Of a DNA stretch of 64,000 nt, positions 35,088 through 43,639 are shown piece after piece (position 1 is the first letter of the stretch; each line of letters starts with the position of its first letter). Source of the DNA: Chryseolinea serpens (lineage in GTDB: Bacteria; Bacteroidota; Bacteroidia; Cytophagales; Cyclobacteriaceae); contig NZ_FQWQ01000003.1 in NCBI RefSeq assembly GCF_900129725.1, forward strand, positions 186,001-250,000. The letters run 5' to 3'. The notes beneath the pieces were generated by a model. The model was not told the DNA's origin, searched no databases, and was given only the letters and a program-made list of their open reading frames with translations. Made by a program: the position numbers and the translations under genes.

Positions 35088-36428
35088 TCAGCCCAGACCA
35101 CAACGTCCCGCAAAGTACTCCACGGCTTCGTCGACGATCATGTCCCGGGCGTTGATCTTCGACTTCAGCGTAATCCCTTCCAGGGTCCTGCACCGACTCA
35201 ACGCCACGTAGAGTTGCCCGTGGGCGAAGGCCCCGCGCCCCATGTCGATCGCGACGTTGTCGAAGGTCAGGCCCTGACTTTTGTGGATCGTCATCGCCCA
35301 AGCCAAACGGATAGGGTATTGCGTGTAGGTGCCCAGCACTTCGAAGGTGATGGTGTTCAGTTGCTTGTCCCACGTATAGGCCTTGCGCTCCCAGGTCACG
35401 GGCTCGATGCGATGGATGGCGCCATCGGCGAACCGCACCATGATCACCCCGGGCGTGAGTTGGTCCACGATGCCAATGGTGCCGTTCACCCATCGCCCTT
35501 GCAGATCGTTCTTCACCATCATCACTTGTGCCCCTTCGCGCAGGCTCAACTGCAGGCTGGCCGGGAAGAGACGTTGATCGAAGGCGCCATCCATTTTACC
35601 GCGGTATACTTCACCATGTGTCTTCAAGGCCATAAGCTTTTGCAGATTCACCTGGTCGGCAATGGCATTGACCGAGGTGAGCGACACGGCAAATTCATGT
35701 TCATCCTCTCCCGGCCGGTAGCGTCTGTTCAAGGCCTCCAGGTCGTGGCCGTCGGCATTGTTCATGCGGATGCGATTGAGAAGATAAATGAAATCATCAT
35801 CCTGCTGCCGGTAGATCTTCTTTAGCTCCGCCACCTTGGGACGGCTGGCACGAAAGGCATCGGCGCTAAAAAAATAAGGACTCTCATAGCTGTCCAGGTC
35901 GGTACTTTGAAAGTCTTGTGAGCTCACCACCGGTGAAAGCTGGAACACATCACCAATAAAAATAAGTTGCTTGCCGCCAAAAGGAAGGTCGTTGTTCATG
36001 TTGAGCCGAAGCGACAGGTCGATGGCATCCAACACGTCGGCCCGTACCATCGACACCTCGTCGATGATCAACGTCTCCATCTTGCGAAGGATGCGCAACC
36101 GGGGATGTCCTTTCCCCCACGGCTGGATCTCCGGATCGTCCTTCACCAACGTCCGCAACGGAAACCCAAAAAAAGAATGGATCGTACCTCCTCCCACGTG
36201 AAGCGCCGCCAACCCGGTAGGAGCCAACACCACATGTTTTTTCGTCGTAGTCTTCCGAAAGTAATTCAACAACGTCGATTTCCCCGTCCCCGCGCGTCCG
36301 GTCAGAAAAAGGGTCTCGTTGGTGAACTCCATCATGTGGTACGCCGCGGCCAGGTCATCTTCCAGCCGGAAGTCGCTGGGGATGATAATGGACTCTTTCC
36401 CGGAAGTATCGCGATCCACCTTATTCAT
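35088..36428 (-). CDS. PIF1/RecD2-like DNA helicase
   Basis: 446 residues from ATG 36428. Superfamily 1B layout: Walker A G-R-A-G-T-G-K-S-T (44-52), motif II with I-I-D-E-V-S-M-V (about 104-111), G-D-V-F-Q-L (motif III), and the C-terminal motif VI region with T-I-H-K-S-Q-G-L-T-F followed by L-Y-V-A-L-S-R-C. The short form without accessory domains is widespread in Bacteroidota. ATP-dependent 5'-3' unwinding is the expected activity. Divergent from dinB across 240 bp with heptamer repeats. Confidence 0.93.
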   Translation of the reverse strand: MNKVDRDTSGKESIIIPSDFRLEDDLAAAYHMMEFTNETLFLTGRAGTGKSTLLNYFRKTTTKKHVVLAPTGLAALHVGGGTIHSFFGFPLRTLVKDDPEIQPWGKGHPRLRILRKMETLIIDEVSMVRADVLDAIDLSLRLNMNNDLPFGGKQLIFIGDVFQLSPVVSSQDFQSTDLDSYESPYFFSADAFRASRPKVAELKKIYRQQDDDFIYLLNRIRMNNADGHDLEALNRRYRPGEDEHEFAVSLTSVNAIADQVNLQKLMALKTHGEVYRGKMDGAFDQRLFPASLQLSLREGAQVMMVKNDLQGRWVNGTIGIVDQLTPGVIMVRFADGAIHRIEPVTWERKAYTWDKQLNTITFEVLGTYTQYPIRLAWAMTIHKSQGLTFDNVAIDMGRGAFAHGQLYVALSRCRTLEGITLKSKINARDMIVDEAVEYFAGRCGLG

Positions 36429-36463
36429 GCGACAACATACTAAAAAAATAGCCGTTGGCAATC

Positions 36464-36493
36464 AGGAGCCAGAATCCAGAATCCAGGAGCCAG
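36464..36493. repeat. GGCTCCT-type heptamer cluster, left arm
   Basis: AGGAGCCAGAATCCAGAATC and neighbours: on the minus strand several copies of CTGGCTCCT/CTGGATT. It forms an inverted pair with 36623-36654. Lies just upstream of the helicase start. Confidence 0.55.
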
Positions 36494-36622
36494 TAGAGGT
36501 GTGGGAGTGGAGGTGTGGAGTGTGAGTGCGGGTTTTGAGTTTGTAAGCGATGCTGCCTTTGAAAAATAACGCCAACCATCAGCACCCCCAAATACTTGCC
36601 TCCCAGCTACTCACACTCTTCC

Positions 36623-36654
36623 GACTCCTGGCTCCTGGCTCCTGGCTCCTGAAT
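36623..36654. repeat. GGCTCCT-type heptamer cluster, right arm
   Basis: Four tandem copies of a 7-bp unit (CTCCTGG) in plus orientation, facing the inverted arm at 36464-36493. They lie in the divergent helicase-dinB intergenic region. Confidence 0.6.
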
Positions 36655-36701
36655 ACCGACTTTCACGAAAGCTACTCGTTTACTAGATTGATCCCCGCGA
36701 T

Positions 36702-37817
36702 ATGACCTCTCCGTCCAAAAATTTCCGCAAGATCATTCACATCGATATGGATGCTTTCTATGCTTCCATCGAGCAGCGTGATCATCCCGAATACCGGGGT
36801 AAGCCCATCGTGGTGGGTGGGTCGCCGGAGGGACGTGGAGGTGTGGTGGCAACGGCCAGCTATGAGGCGCGCAAGTTTGGGATCCGGTCGGCCATGCCGT
36901 CGAAGCGGGCGCGGCAGCTTTGCGAGACGGTTATTTTTGTGCGGCCGCGGTTTGATGTCTACAAAGAGGTGTCGCAAAAGATCCGCGAGATTTTTCATCG
37001 GTTTACCGACATTATCGAACCGCTTTCCCTGGACGAGGCCTATCTCGACGTCACGCACGACAAGCAAGGCATTGGTTCGGCCATCGACATTGCCAAGCTC
37101 ATCCGGCAGGCGATCCGCGACGAGTTGCAGCTGACGGCCTCGGCGGGTGTGTCTATCAATAAATTTGTGGCAAAGATCGCGTCCGACATGAACAAGCCCG
37201 ACGGCCTCACCTTCATAGGGCCTTCGCGCATCGAAAAATTTATGGAGGATTTGCCGGTAGAAAAATTTTTTGGAGTGGGCCGGGTGACGGCGGAGAAGAT
37301 GCGGAACATGGGCCTGCACAAGGGAGCCGACCTAAAGCAACTTTCGGAAGAAGAATTGGTCAAGCGCTTTGGCAAGCCCGGTAAGTTCTTTTACAAGATC
37401 GTGCGCGGCATCGACGACCGCGCCGTGCAGCCCGACCGCGAAACAAAATCGGTAGGAGCCGAAGACACGTTCCCCTACGACCTGGAGGAGGCTGGCGAAA
37501 TGGTGGAGGAGCTCGACAAGATCGCGACGATCCTGGAGGGCCGGCTGAAGCGTCACGGACTGAAGGGCCGCACCATCACCCTGAAAATAAAATACCACGA
37601 CTTCAAGCAAGTCACCCGCAGCCAATCCCTCACGCAAGGGGTCGACGACAAAGCCACCGTGCTGGAGATAGCGCAACAGTTGCTGCTGGCCACCGACCTG
37701 GAAGAGAAAAAGATCCGGTTGTTGGGGATTTCGCTGTCGAATTTCGGCGAGCCTGGAGAGCGGTCGCGCCGGGATGAGGGGAACGATCAATTGCCCTTAT
37801 TTCAAGGCGAGTGGTAA
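36702..37817 (+). CDS. dinB: DNA polymerase IV
   Basis: 371 residues, Y-family translesion polymerase. Catalytic acidic residues in I-H-I-D-M-D-A-F-Y near residue 11 and S-L-D-E-A-Y-L-D near residue 110, the thumb H-h-H region (G-V-G-R-V-T-A) near 190 and the little-finger domain after 240. The C-terminus Q-L-P-L-F-Q-G-E-W includes the Q-L-x-L-F motif that binds the sliding clamp. No LexA box is visible to me. Followed 95 bp later by the TetR gene. Confidence 0.96.
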   Translation: MTSPSKNFRKIIHIDMDAFYASIEQRDHPEYRGKPIVVGGSPEGRGGVVATASYEARKFGIRSAMPSKRARQLCETVIFVRPRFDVYKEVSQKIREIFHRFTDIIEPLSLDEAYLDVTHDKQGIGSAIDIAKLIRQAIRDELQLTASAGVSINKFVAKIASDMNKPDGLTFIGPSRIEKFMEDLPVEKFFGVGRVTAEKMRNMGLHKGADLKQLSEEELVKRFGKPGKFFYKIVRGIDDRAVQPDRETKSVGAEDTFPYDLEEAGEMVEELDKIATILEGRLKRHGLKGRTITLKIKYHDFKQVTRSQSLTQGVDDKATVLEIAQQLLLATDLEEKKIRLLGISLSNFGEPGERSRRDEGNDQLPLFQGEW

Positions 37818-37864
37818 TGCATCCTTTGTTTTTCCGGAACCAAAAAAGCCGTGACGTGTTATAA

Positions 37865-37894
37865 TTGTACCGAACGGTATATTTATTATCTTTC
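37865..37894 (+). promoter_or_regulatory. TetR gene promoter with operator palindrome between -33 and -7
   Basis: TTG 37865-37867, 19-bp spacer, TATCTTTC 37887-37894. Inside the spacer is TACCG-AA-CGGTA (37868-37879), a perfect 5-bp inverted repeat of the type bound by TetR proteins. Binding there would block RNA polymerase, so autorepression is expected. Confidence 0.7.
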
Positions 37895-37912
37895 ACGAAA
37901 GAACCCATCACC

Positions 37913-38500
37913 ATGTCAAAAGCCGAGCGAACCAAGGCCTTCATCATTGAAAAGACCGCCCCGGTGTTCAACACGAAAGGATATGCCGGCACGTCCATGG
38001 CCGACTTGTCGGAAGCGACCGGTCTCACCAAAGGGAGTATCTATGGCAACTTCAGCAACAAAGACGAAGTGGCCCTCGCTGCCTTCGATCACAATTTTCA
38101 AAAAGTGCAAAACATTGTGAAGGCGGAGATGGCCAAACGCACCGGTGTGCTGGACCAGTTGATGGCCTATGTGTCCGTATACGAAGGCTTTGAGAAATAT
38201 CCATTCCCCCTGGGCGGTTGCCCCATCCTGAATACAGCCACCGAATCCGACGACACCCATCCCGAGCTTCGGAAGAAAGTGGCGGGGGCGATCTTGTCGT
38301 GGAAGAACAGCCTGGTGAGTTTATTGGAGAAAGGTATCAAAACAAAAGAGATCCGCGCCACCGTGGACGCCGAGCAAACGGCCATTGCCATCATCGCCCT
38401 GATCGAAGGCGGCATCATGATCGCTAAAGTCACCGGAAAAATAAATTACCGGAAGGCCGTCATGCAGTCGGTGGAGAAAATGATCCGTGGATTAAAATAA
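37913..38500 (+). CDS. TetR/AcrR family transcriptional regulator
   Basis: 195 residues. N-terminal HTH: F-I-I-E-K-T-A-P-V-F-N-T-K-G-Y, then T-S-M-A-D-L-S-E-A-T-G-L-T-K-G-S-I-Y-G-N-F (about residues 24-45). The C-terminal ligand domain has the G-G-C-P-I-L-N segment of the TetR_C group common in AcrR-like regulators. Start at ATG 37913: the promoter and operator lie immediately upstream. Probable autoregulation; other targets unknown. It is convergent with the MacB/FtsX permease gene, 10 bp apart, so that permease is not its obvious target. Confidence 0.93.
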   Translation: MSKAERTKAFIIEKTAPVFNTKGYAGTSMADLSEATGLTKGSIYGNFSNKDEVALAAFDHNFQKVQNIVKAEMAKRTGVLDQLMAYVSVYEGFEKYPFPLGGCPILNTATESDDTHPELRKKVAGAILSWKNSLVSLLEKGIKTKEIRATVDAEQTAIAIIALIEGGIMIAKVTGKINYRKAVMQSVEKMIRGLK

Positions 38501-38510
38501 TTTTTTGTGC

Positions 38511-41021
38511 TCACTCGTTTCGCAAGGCCTTCACGGGGTTAAGCGTGGCTGCTTTGATGGATTGAAAACTCACCGTCACAAGGGCAATGCCCACGGCCAA
38601 TGCACTCACGGAAATAAATAGCCCTATTTTCATCGAGGTGTGGTAAGGGAATTTTGCCAGCCACTGCGTCATGATCCACCAGCCGAGCGGGAGCGCGATG
38701 ACAATGGCCCAAGTGACCAGCGCCAGATATTCGCGCGAAAGTAATCGCACGATGCTTTGCTCGGAGGCGCCCAATACCTTGCGTACGCCGATTTCTTTTG
38801 TCCGCACCTCGGTTGTGTAGGCAGAGAGTCCGAACAATCCCAGGCACGAGATCAACAGCGTGATGCCGGCGAACACACCGACCACGTCGCCCAACTGTTG
38901 ATCTTGCCAATATTGCTTGTTGATGTCTTCGTCGAGGAATGAAAATTCAAATGCCGCATTTCCATTCACATCCCGCCAGCTTTTCTTGATGGCGTCGAGC
39001 GTGCTGGAGAAATTTCCGGGCGCGATCTTTATCAGGGCGTAGGATAGCTCGGCATTTTCATTCGGGTTCAGGAGCGTGAACACCGTGGGACGGATGGGAC
39101 TGTGCAGATCGGCCGTATGAAAATCTTTTACGACGCCCACCACCATGCCTTTGGTTTCGCTGAACAATTCGCCATTTTCTTCCGTGAACAGCCGCAAGGG
39201 CATTCCAATCGCCGCCGCCGGGGTCTTTCCAAAAAAGCGGGCCGCACTTTCGTTGATCACAAAATTTCTTCCCTCGTGGGCGGGGAACTGATTGCGCAGC
39301 AAGCTGCTTTTTCCTTCGTCGCTGAATTCGCGCGAAAAGGTCCGGCCTTCCAGGAGAGAAATGTTCAGGGTGGAGAAGAAATCATAGTCAACGAATTGTT
39401 GAAAGATGAATGGAAATTCCTGGGGATTGTATCCTTCGAACTCTACTTGCGGCCCCCAACCCGGATCGATGCCCGGAAGGTCGCTGACGCCGGTCACGCT
39501 CTCGATGTTTTTATCCTGCAAAAGTTTGTCGCGCAAAACAGCATAGCGGTCTGTCACCGAAGGCCCTGTGCGGACGGCAACCACCCGGTGTTGTTCGAAG
39601 CCGAGGTTGGAGCCTTTTAAAAAATTTACCTGGAACCAGGCCACGGCCGTGCAGAAGAGCAGCGTGACCGAAAGCACAAACTGGAACACCACCAGCCCAC
39701 GACGCAGCCCCGCGCCACCACCTTGCAGCTGAACACCTTTGAGCACCTCGCTCGGTTTCATCGATGAAAGATAGAGCGCCGGGTAGGACCCCGAAAGCAA
39801 CGTCGACACCACCACGATGCCCGCGGCCATGCCCCACCAGAGCAGGCCATCGCCCAACGCAAGCTGCTGATGCAACAACAAATTCACCAGGGGCAGGAGG
39901 ATCTCCGTGAGCACGATGGCAAAGGCAAAGGCCATCACATTGAGCAGGGCCGACTCGTAGAAGAACTGCACAGCAATCTGCTTCCGCTGACCACCGATCG
40001 ATTTCCTGAGACCGATCTCCTTGGCCCGCTTCACGGCCCGCGCCGTGGCCAGATTCATAAAGTTGATACAGGCCAGCACCAAACTGAAAACCGCCACAGT
40101 GGTGAAGATGTAGACATTGGTGATGCTTCCATTGGGGTTGATCTCGTTTTGCAAATCGCTGAACAAATGGATGCTGGTGAGCGGTTGCAGGTGCGGCACA
40201 AAAAGCTTGGCCTCTTCCGCCGACCGGTGTTTACGGATCACCTCCGGAAAAGCGGCGTTGATCTTTTCCGCCGATCCCGGTTCATCCAGCAACACATAGG
40301 TCCACACGACGGGCCACCAATGGCTGGTGAACTCGGCCGTGGTGGGCATTTTTTGCAATGCCTTGAAGGTTGCAAACGAACAGAGGAAGTCGAAACGGAA
40401 ATGTGAATTGTAGGGAACATCCTTCAACACGCCGGTCACGGTCACCGGTAGAAAATTGTCCAGCTTTAATGTTTTTCCAATGGGATCTTCCGATCCAAAA
40501 TAGCGCTTCGCCGTCGACTCCGTGATCAACACCTGCCCGGATTCCTTTAACGCTGTTCCCGGCGAGCCTTTCACAAATGCGAAATCAAAGACATCAAAAA
40601 ATTCCGGATCCGTATAAAAGATCCTGGCCTCCTCAAAGGCAACAGCTTCCTGATTTCCTTTTTCATAACTCACATACGTATAGGATTGCGCGTTGGCACG
40701 CTTTGCATTCCAGCTGGTCGCGCAATGAATCGACACCACTTTTTTCACCTCCTTGAATTCGGATTTCACCAACGAAGGCATCACCCCGCCCGTCCACGCC
40801 CAACCCTGATTGGCCGGAAGCTGCTGCACCACCCGGAAGATCCGGTCCGCCTTCGAATGAAAGCGATCAAAACTCCGCTCGTTGATAACATAGAGCATGA
40901 TGATCATACAACTCGTGAACCCAATGGTGAGTCCCACCACGTTCAACACGGAATATTCTCTCTGGCGCAAAAAGCTTCTCCAAGCCACCAATACATAATT
41001 CTTGATCATAATCATCCGCAT
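38511..41021 (-). CDS. MacB/FtsX-type ABC transporter permease (836 aa)
   Basis: The typical large Cytophagales permease: two MacB periplasmic-core plus FtsX units, with transmembrane helices at about 20-42, 275-300, 330-350, 370-395, 420-440, 670-690, 725-745 and 760-790. The closing segment A-A-T-L-N-P-V-K-A-L-R-N-E is diagnostic. No ATPase gene is adjacent, as usual for these orphans. A GGAAGGAAT purine tract 5 bp before ATG 41021 favours that start over the internal ATGs at 41015 and 41009. A phased direct repeat upstream (41113-41144) may be its operator. Confidence 0.92.
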   Translation of the reverse strand: MRMIMIKNYVLVAWRSFLRQREYSVLNVVGLTIGFTSCMIIMLYVINERSFDRFHSKADRIFRVVQQLPANQGWAWTGGVMPSLVKSEFKEVKKVVSIHCATSWNAKRANAQSYTYVSYEKGNQEAVAFEEARIFYTDPEFFDVFDFAFVKGSPGTALKESGQVLITESTAKRYFGSEDPIGKTLKLDNFLPVTVTGVLKDVPYNSHFRFDFLCSFATFKALQKMPTTAEFTSHWWPVVWTYVLLDEPGSAEKINAAFPEVIRKHRSAEEAKLFVPHLQPLTSIHLFSDLQNEINPNGSITNVYIFTTVAVFSLVLACINFMNLATARAVKRAKEIGLRKSIGGQRKQIAVQFFYESALLNVMAFAFAIVLTEILLPLVNLLLHQQLALGDGLLWWGMAAGIVVVSTLLSGSYPALYLSSMKPSEVLKGVQLQGGGAGLRRGLVVFQFVLSVTLLFCTAVAWFQVNFLKGSNLGFEQHRVVAVRTGPSVTDRYAVLRDKLLQDKNIESVTGVSDLPGIDPGWGPQVEFEGYNPQEFPFIFQQFVDYDFFSTLNISLLEGRTFSREFSDEGKSSLLRNQFPAHEGRNFVINESAARFFGKTPAAAIGMPLRLFTEENGELFSETKGMVVGVVKDFHTADLHSPIRPTVFTLLNPNENAELSYALIKIAPGNFSSTLDAIKKSWRDVNGNAAFEFSFLDEDINKQYWQDQQLGDVVGVFAGITLLISCLGLFGLSAYTTEVRTKEIGVRKVLGASEQSIVRLLSREYLALVTWAIVIALPLGWWIMTQWLAKFPYHTSMKIGLFISVSALAVGIALVTVSFQSIKAATLNPVKALRNE

Positions 41022-41112
41022 TTTATTCCTTCCCCACCCAATCCAACTATCAGACCAATCCATTTATCCCAACAGAACCCATCAAATTCCACCTCCCCAA
41101 ACCAATCCTTGC

Positions 41113-41144
41113 CCGGAAACGAAACCAAATGTCCGCAAACGAAA
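41113..41144. promoter_or_regulatory. Phased direct repeat CCGgAAACGAAA upstream of the permease
   Basis: CCGGAAACGAAA at 41113-41124 and CCGCAAACGAAA at 41133-41144: 12-mers with one mismatch, 20 bp start to start, about two helical turns. They lie about 92-124 bp upstream of the permease start. Candidate regulator site; identity of the regulator unknown. Confidence 0.4.
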
Positions 41145-41164
41145 TCCCCAACAAAAAAATCTCC

Positions 41165-41252
41165 GGCTACTGAATACTGACTACTGGCTACTGGACTACC
41201 GAGAACAAGCTCCTGACTCCTGGCTTCCGGCTCCTGACTTCCGGCTCCTGAA
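41165..41252. repeat. Heptamer-like ACTGGCT/CTCCTGA repeat array
   Basis: A run of ACTGAATACTGACTACTGGC followed by several CTCCTGACT/CTTCCGG units. Related to the heptamer clusters at 36464 and 36623. It lies in the divergent permease-thiolase region. Confidence 0.6.
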
Positions 41253-41294
41253 TTTTCCCCCGCTGACAGGGTCATTTTGCTTGCCCGTAATTCC

Positions 41295-41302
41295 TATCTT
41301 TC
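41295..41302 (+). promoter_or_regulatory. -7 box of the thiolase gene
   Basis: TATCTTTC (one mismatch to TAnnTTTG) 22 bp before the ATG at 41324; a TTTG at 41276-41279 gives a short 15-bp spacer. Confidence 0.4.
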
Positions 41303-41323
41303 AACCACCTTAATTGAAGAACT

Positions 41324-42604
41324 ATGCTCATTCCCAATGAACGAAGAAAAGTGGCCGTGATCGGCTACAACCGGATCCCCTTCGCACGACAAAACACCGC
41401 CTACAGCACCGCCAGCAACCAGGACATGATGGTGGCGACGCTGAATGGATTGATCGACCGCTACAAGCTGCACGGTCAACGCATGGGCGAGGTGGCCGGC
41501 GGTGCGGTGATCAAACACAGCGGCGACTTTAATCTTATGCGCGAAAGCGTGATGAGCACCGCGCTCGATCCGTCGACCCCAGCATGCGACCTGCAGCAGG
41601 CGTGCGACACAGGGATCGAAGCGGCCGTCTACATCGGGAACAAGATCGCCCTGGGTCAGCTTGAGGTGGGCATTGCAGGCGGGGTGGATTCCACCAGCAA
41701 TGTGCCGCTGCTCCTGGGCGAGAACCTGCGGAAAATTTTGTTGGAAGCCCGTCGTGCAAAAACCACAGGCGCCAAGTTGAAAGCGTTTTCCAAAATACGG
41801 TTCAAAGACCTGGCCCCGGTGGCGCCCTTGAATGTGGAGCCGCGCACCGGGCTGTCTATGGGAGGACACACCGAGATCACGGCGAAATATTATGGCATCC
41901 CGCGCGAGGAGCAGGACTTGCTGGCCTTGCAAAGTCATCAGAAAACGGTGAAAGCCTACGACGAAGGATTCTTCAACGACATGCTCACACCCTACATGGG
42001 CCTGGATCGCGACAACAATGTGCGCAAGGATACCAGCCTGGAGAAGCTCGCCAAATTGAAACCCGCGTTCGACAAAGTGAATGGCACCCTGACCGCCGGC
42101 AACTCCACACCCTTGACCGACGGCGCATCGTCCGTACTGCTGGCCAGCGAGGATTGGGCACGCGAGAACGGCTGGCCCGTGCTGGCCTACATCACGTTTG
42201 CCGAACTGGCGGCCATCGAATATGTGCAGCACCAGCACAACCTGCTGCTGTCGCCCATCTATGCATCGACCCGTATGTTAAAGAAGGCCGGATTGCGTCT
42301 GCAGGATTTTGATTTTTACGAGATCCACGAAGCCTTTGCCGCGCAGGTGCTGGCGACGTTGAAAATATGGGAAAGCGCCGAGTTGATGAAAACATTTGGA
42401 TTCGATGCGCCGTTGGGAAGTATAGACCGCACCAAGCTGAACGTAAAGGGAAGCAGCCTCGCCGCCGCCCATCCCTTTGCCGCTACGGGTGGACGGATCA
42501 TCGCCACCATGGCAAAATTGTTGAAGGAGAAGGGAAGCGGACGGGGGTTCATTTCCGTTTGCGCTGCAGGAGGACAGGGGATCACGATGATCATGGAGCG
42601 GTAG
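41324..42604 (+). CDS. Thiolase (acetyl-CoA acyltransferase, FadI-like)
   Basis: 426 residues. Cleaves 3-ketoacyl-CoA with CoA or condenses acetyl-CoA. Active-site Cys94 in Q-Q-A-C-D-T-G, His335 in E-I-H-E-A-F-A, His383 in A-H-P-F-A-A-T-G-G and Cys413 in V-C-A-A-G-G-Q-G are all in place. The H-E-A-F-A form instead of N-E-A-F-A is shared with FadI-type enzymes of anaerobic beta-oxidation. Not in a fatty-acid operon here: a PhyH gene follows 37 bp later and an FtsX permease is divergent. Confidence 0.93.
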   Translation: MLIPNERRKVAVIGYNRIPFARQNTAYSTASNQDMMVATLNGLIDRYKLHGQRMGEVAGGAVIKHSGDFNLMRESVMSTALDPSTPACDLQQACDTGIEAAVYIGNKIALGQLEVGIAGGVDSTSNVPLLLGENLRKILLEARRAKTTGAKLKAFSKIRFKDLAPVAPLNVEPRTGLSMGGHTEITAKYYGIPREEQDLLALQSHQKTVKAYDEGFFNDMLTPYMGLDRDNNVRKDTSLEKLAKLKPAFDKVNGTLTAGNSTPLTDGASSVLLASEDWARENGWPVLAYITFAELAAIEYVQHQHNLLLSPIYASTRMLKKAGLRLQDFDFYEIHEAFAAQVLATLKIWESAELMKTFGFDAPLGSIDRTKLNVKGSSLAAAHPFAATGGRIIATMAKLLKEKGSGRGFISVCAAGGQGITMIMER

Positions 42605-42641
42605 ATCTCTTACGCCGCAAAGAATTATAGAGAATGCAAAG

Positions 42642-43415
42642 ATGGAAGCACTATCGAAAGATCAGGTTCGGCAATTTATTGAGGAAGGATTTGTCAAAGT
42701 GGAAGGTGCTTTTTCAAAAGACGGAGCGGTCCGCGCCCGCGAGATCTTATGGCGCGATACCGGGTGCGATCCGAGGGACAAGTCCACGTGGACAAGGCCT
42801 GTTGTTCGCCTGGGCGATTATGCCCACGCGCCCTTTGCGGAAGCCGCCAACACCCCGCGACTGCATGCCGCCTTTGATCAACTGGTAGGCGAGGGCCGTT
42901 GGGTACCCCGTGGCAGCCTCGGCAGTTTTCCCGTGCGATTTCCCAGCGATGAAGATCCAGGCGATGCCGGCTGGCACGTCGATGCAAGCTTTCCGGGAGC
43001 GGATGAGTCTTTTTTTTCATGGCGCGTCAACCTACACTCGAAAGGCCGCGCACTGCTCATGCTCTTTTTGTTTTCCGATGTCGGCGAACGCGACGCGCCC
43101 ACGCGCATTCGTACAGGCTCACATCACGTCGTCGCGCGAATATTGGAACCGGCTGGAGAGGAGGGAATGTCATTCATGGAACTGGCCGCGCGGCTGAACA
43201 CGACAGAGGACTGCCCACAAGTGCTAGCCACTGGCGAAGCCGGCACCGTATACCTCTGCCACCCTTTCCTCGCGCACGCCGCCCAACCCCACAAAGGCAC
43301 CGAACCCCGCTTCATGGCCCAACCTCCGTTGATGCCCAAGACACCCTTCTCAATACACAATCCCGCGGGGAGGTACTCCCCGGTGGAGGAAGCCATTCGC
43401 CTGGCGCTTCTATAG
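42642..43415 (+). CDS. Phytanoyl-CoA dioxygenase (PhyH) family protein
   Basis: 257 residues. Non-haem Fe(II)/2-oxoglutarate oxygenase fold. Iron ligands H112 and D114 in G-W-H-V-D-A-S, with a distal His at 207 or 212 (C-H-P-F-L-A-H-A-A-Q) and a downstream Arg for 2-oxoglutarate. Members of this family hydroxylate diverse small molecules; substrate cannot be told. Lies 37 bp after the thiolase gene. A joint role in side-chain lipid catabolism is possible but only a guess. Confidence 0.88.
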   Translation: MEALSKDQVRQFIEEGFVKVEGAFSKDGAVRAREILWRDTGCDPRDKSTWTRPVVRLGDYAHAPFAEAANTPRLHAAFDQLVGEGRWVPRGSLGSFPVRFPSDEDPGDAGWHVDASFPGADESFFSWRVNLHSKGRALLMLFLFSDVGERDAPTRIRTGSHHVVARILEPAGEEGMSFMELAARLNTTEDCPQVLATGEAGTVYLCHPFLAHAAQPHKGTEPRFMAQPPLMPKTPFSIHNPAGRYSPVEEAIRLALL

Positions 43416-43432
43416 ATGCTGTAGGCATACCG

Positions 43433-43639
43433 TTAGATAGGCGGCGTATTAACTTTCTTTGGAAAAAGGGGCGAGTTCAAGATGTTAAACTGAATAAGCC
43501 CTACGGGCTTGAGTGCAATTTTTTTTGCCAGTTCATGAATAGGATCAAGCTTCACACTGTTTGACACGAAACGTACGTCCTGGGATAAGAGCTTCGCACC
43601 TCTTGACCGCTCGCTAAAATCGAAGCAAAAATTAAGCAT
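43433..43639 (-). CDS. Possible small coupled ORF (68 aa)
   Basis: An ATG (43639) overlaps the last codons of the upstream membrane-protein gene by 8 bp. The product starts M-L-N-F-C-F-D-F and contains V-K-L-D-P-I-H-E-L-A-K-K-I-A-L-K-P. Composition is protein-like, but no homolog comes to mind and there is no other support. It could be a chance frame in the 216-bp convergent junction or a remnant. Confidence 0.25.
   Translation of the reverse strand: MLNFCFDFSERSRGAKLLSQDVRFVSNSVKLDPIHELAKKIALKPVGLIQFNILNSPLFPKKVNTPPI

Noticed and set aside
36464-36654. CRISPR array
   Set aside because: Units are 7 bp without spacers of constant length, there is no cas gene, and the arms are inverted relative to each other.
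41009-41110. Sigma-54 promoter upstream of the permease
   Set aside because: No TGGCAC-N5-TTGC pattern with correct GG/GC spacing could be found.
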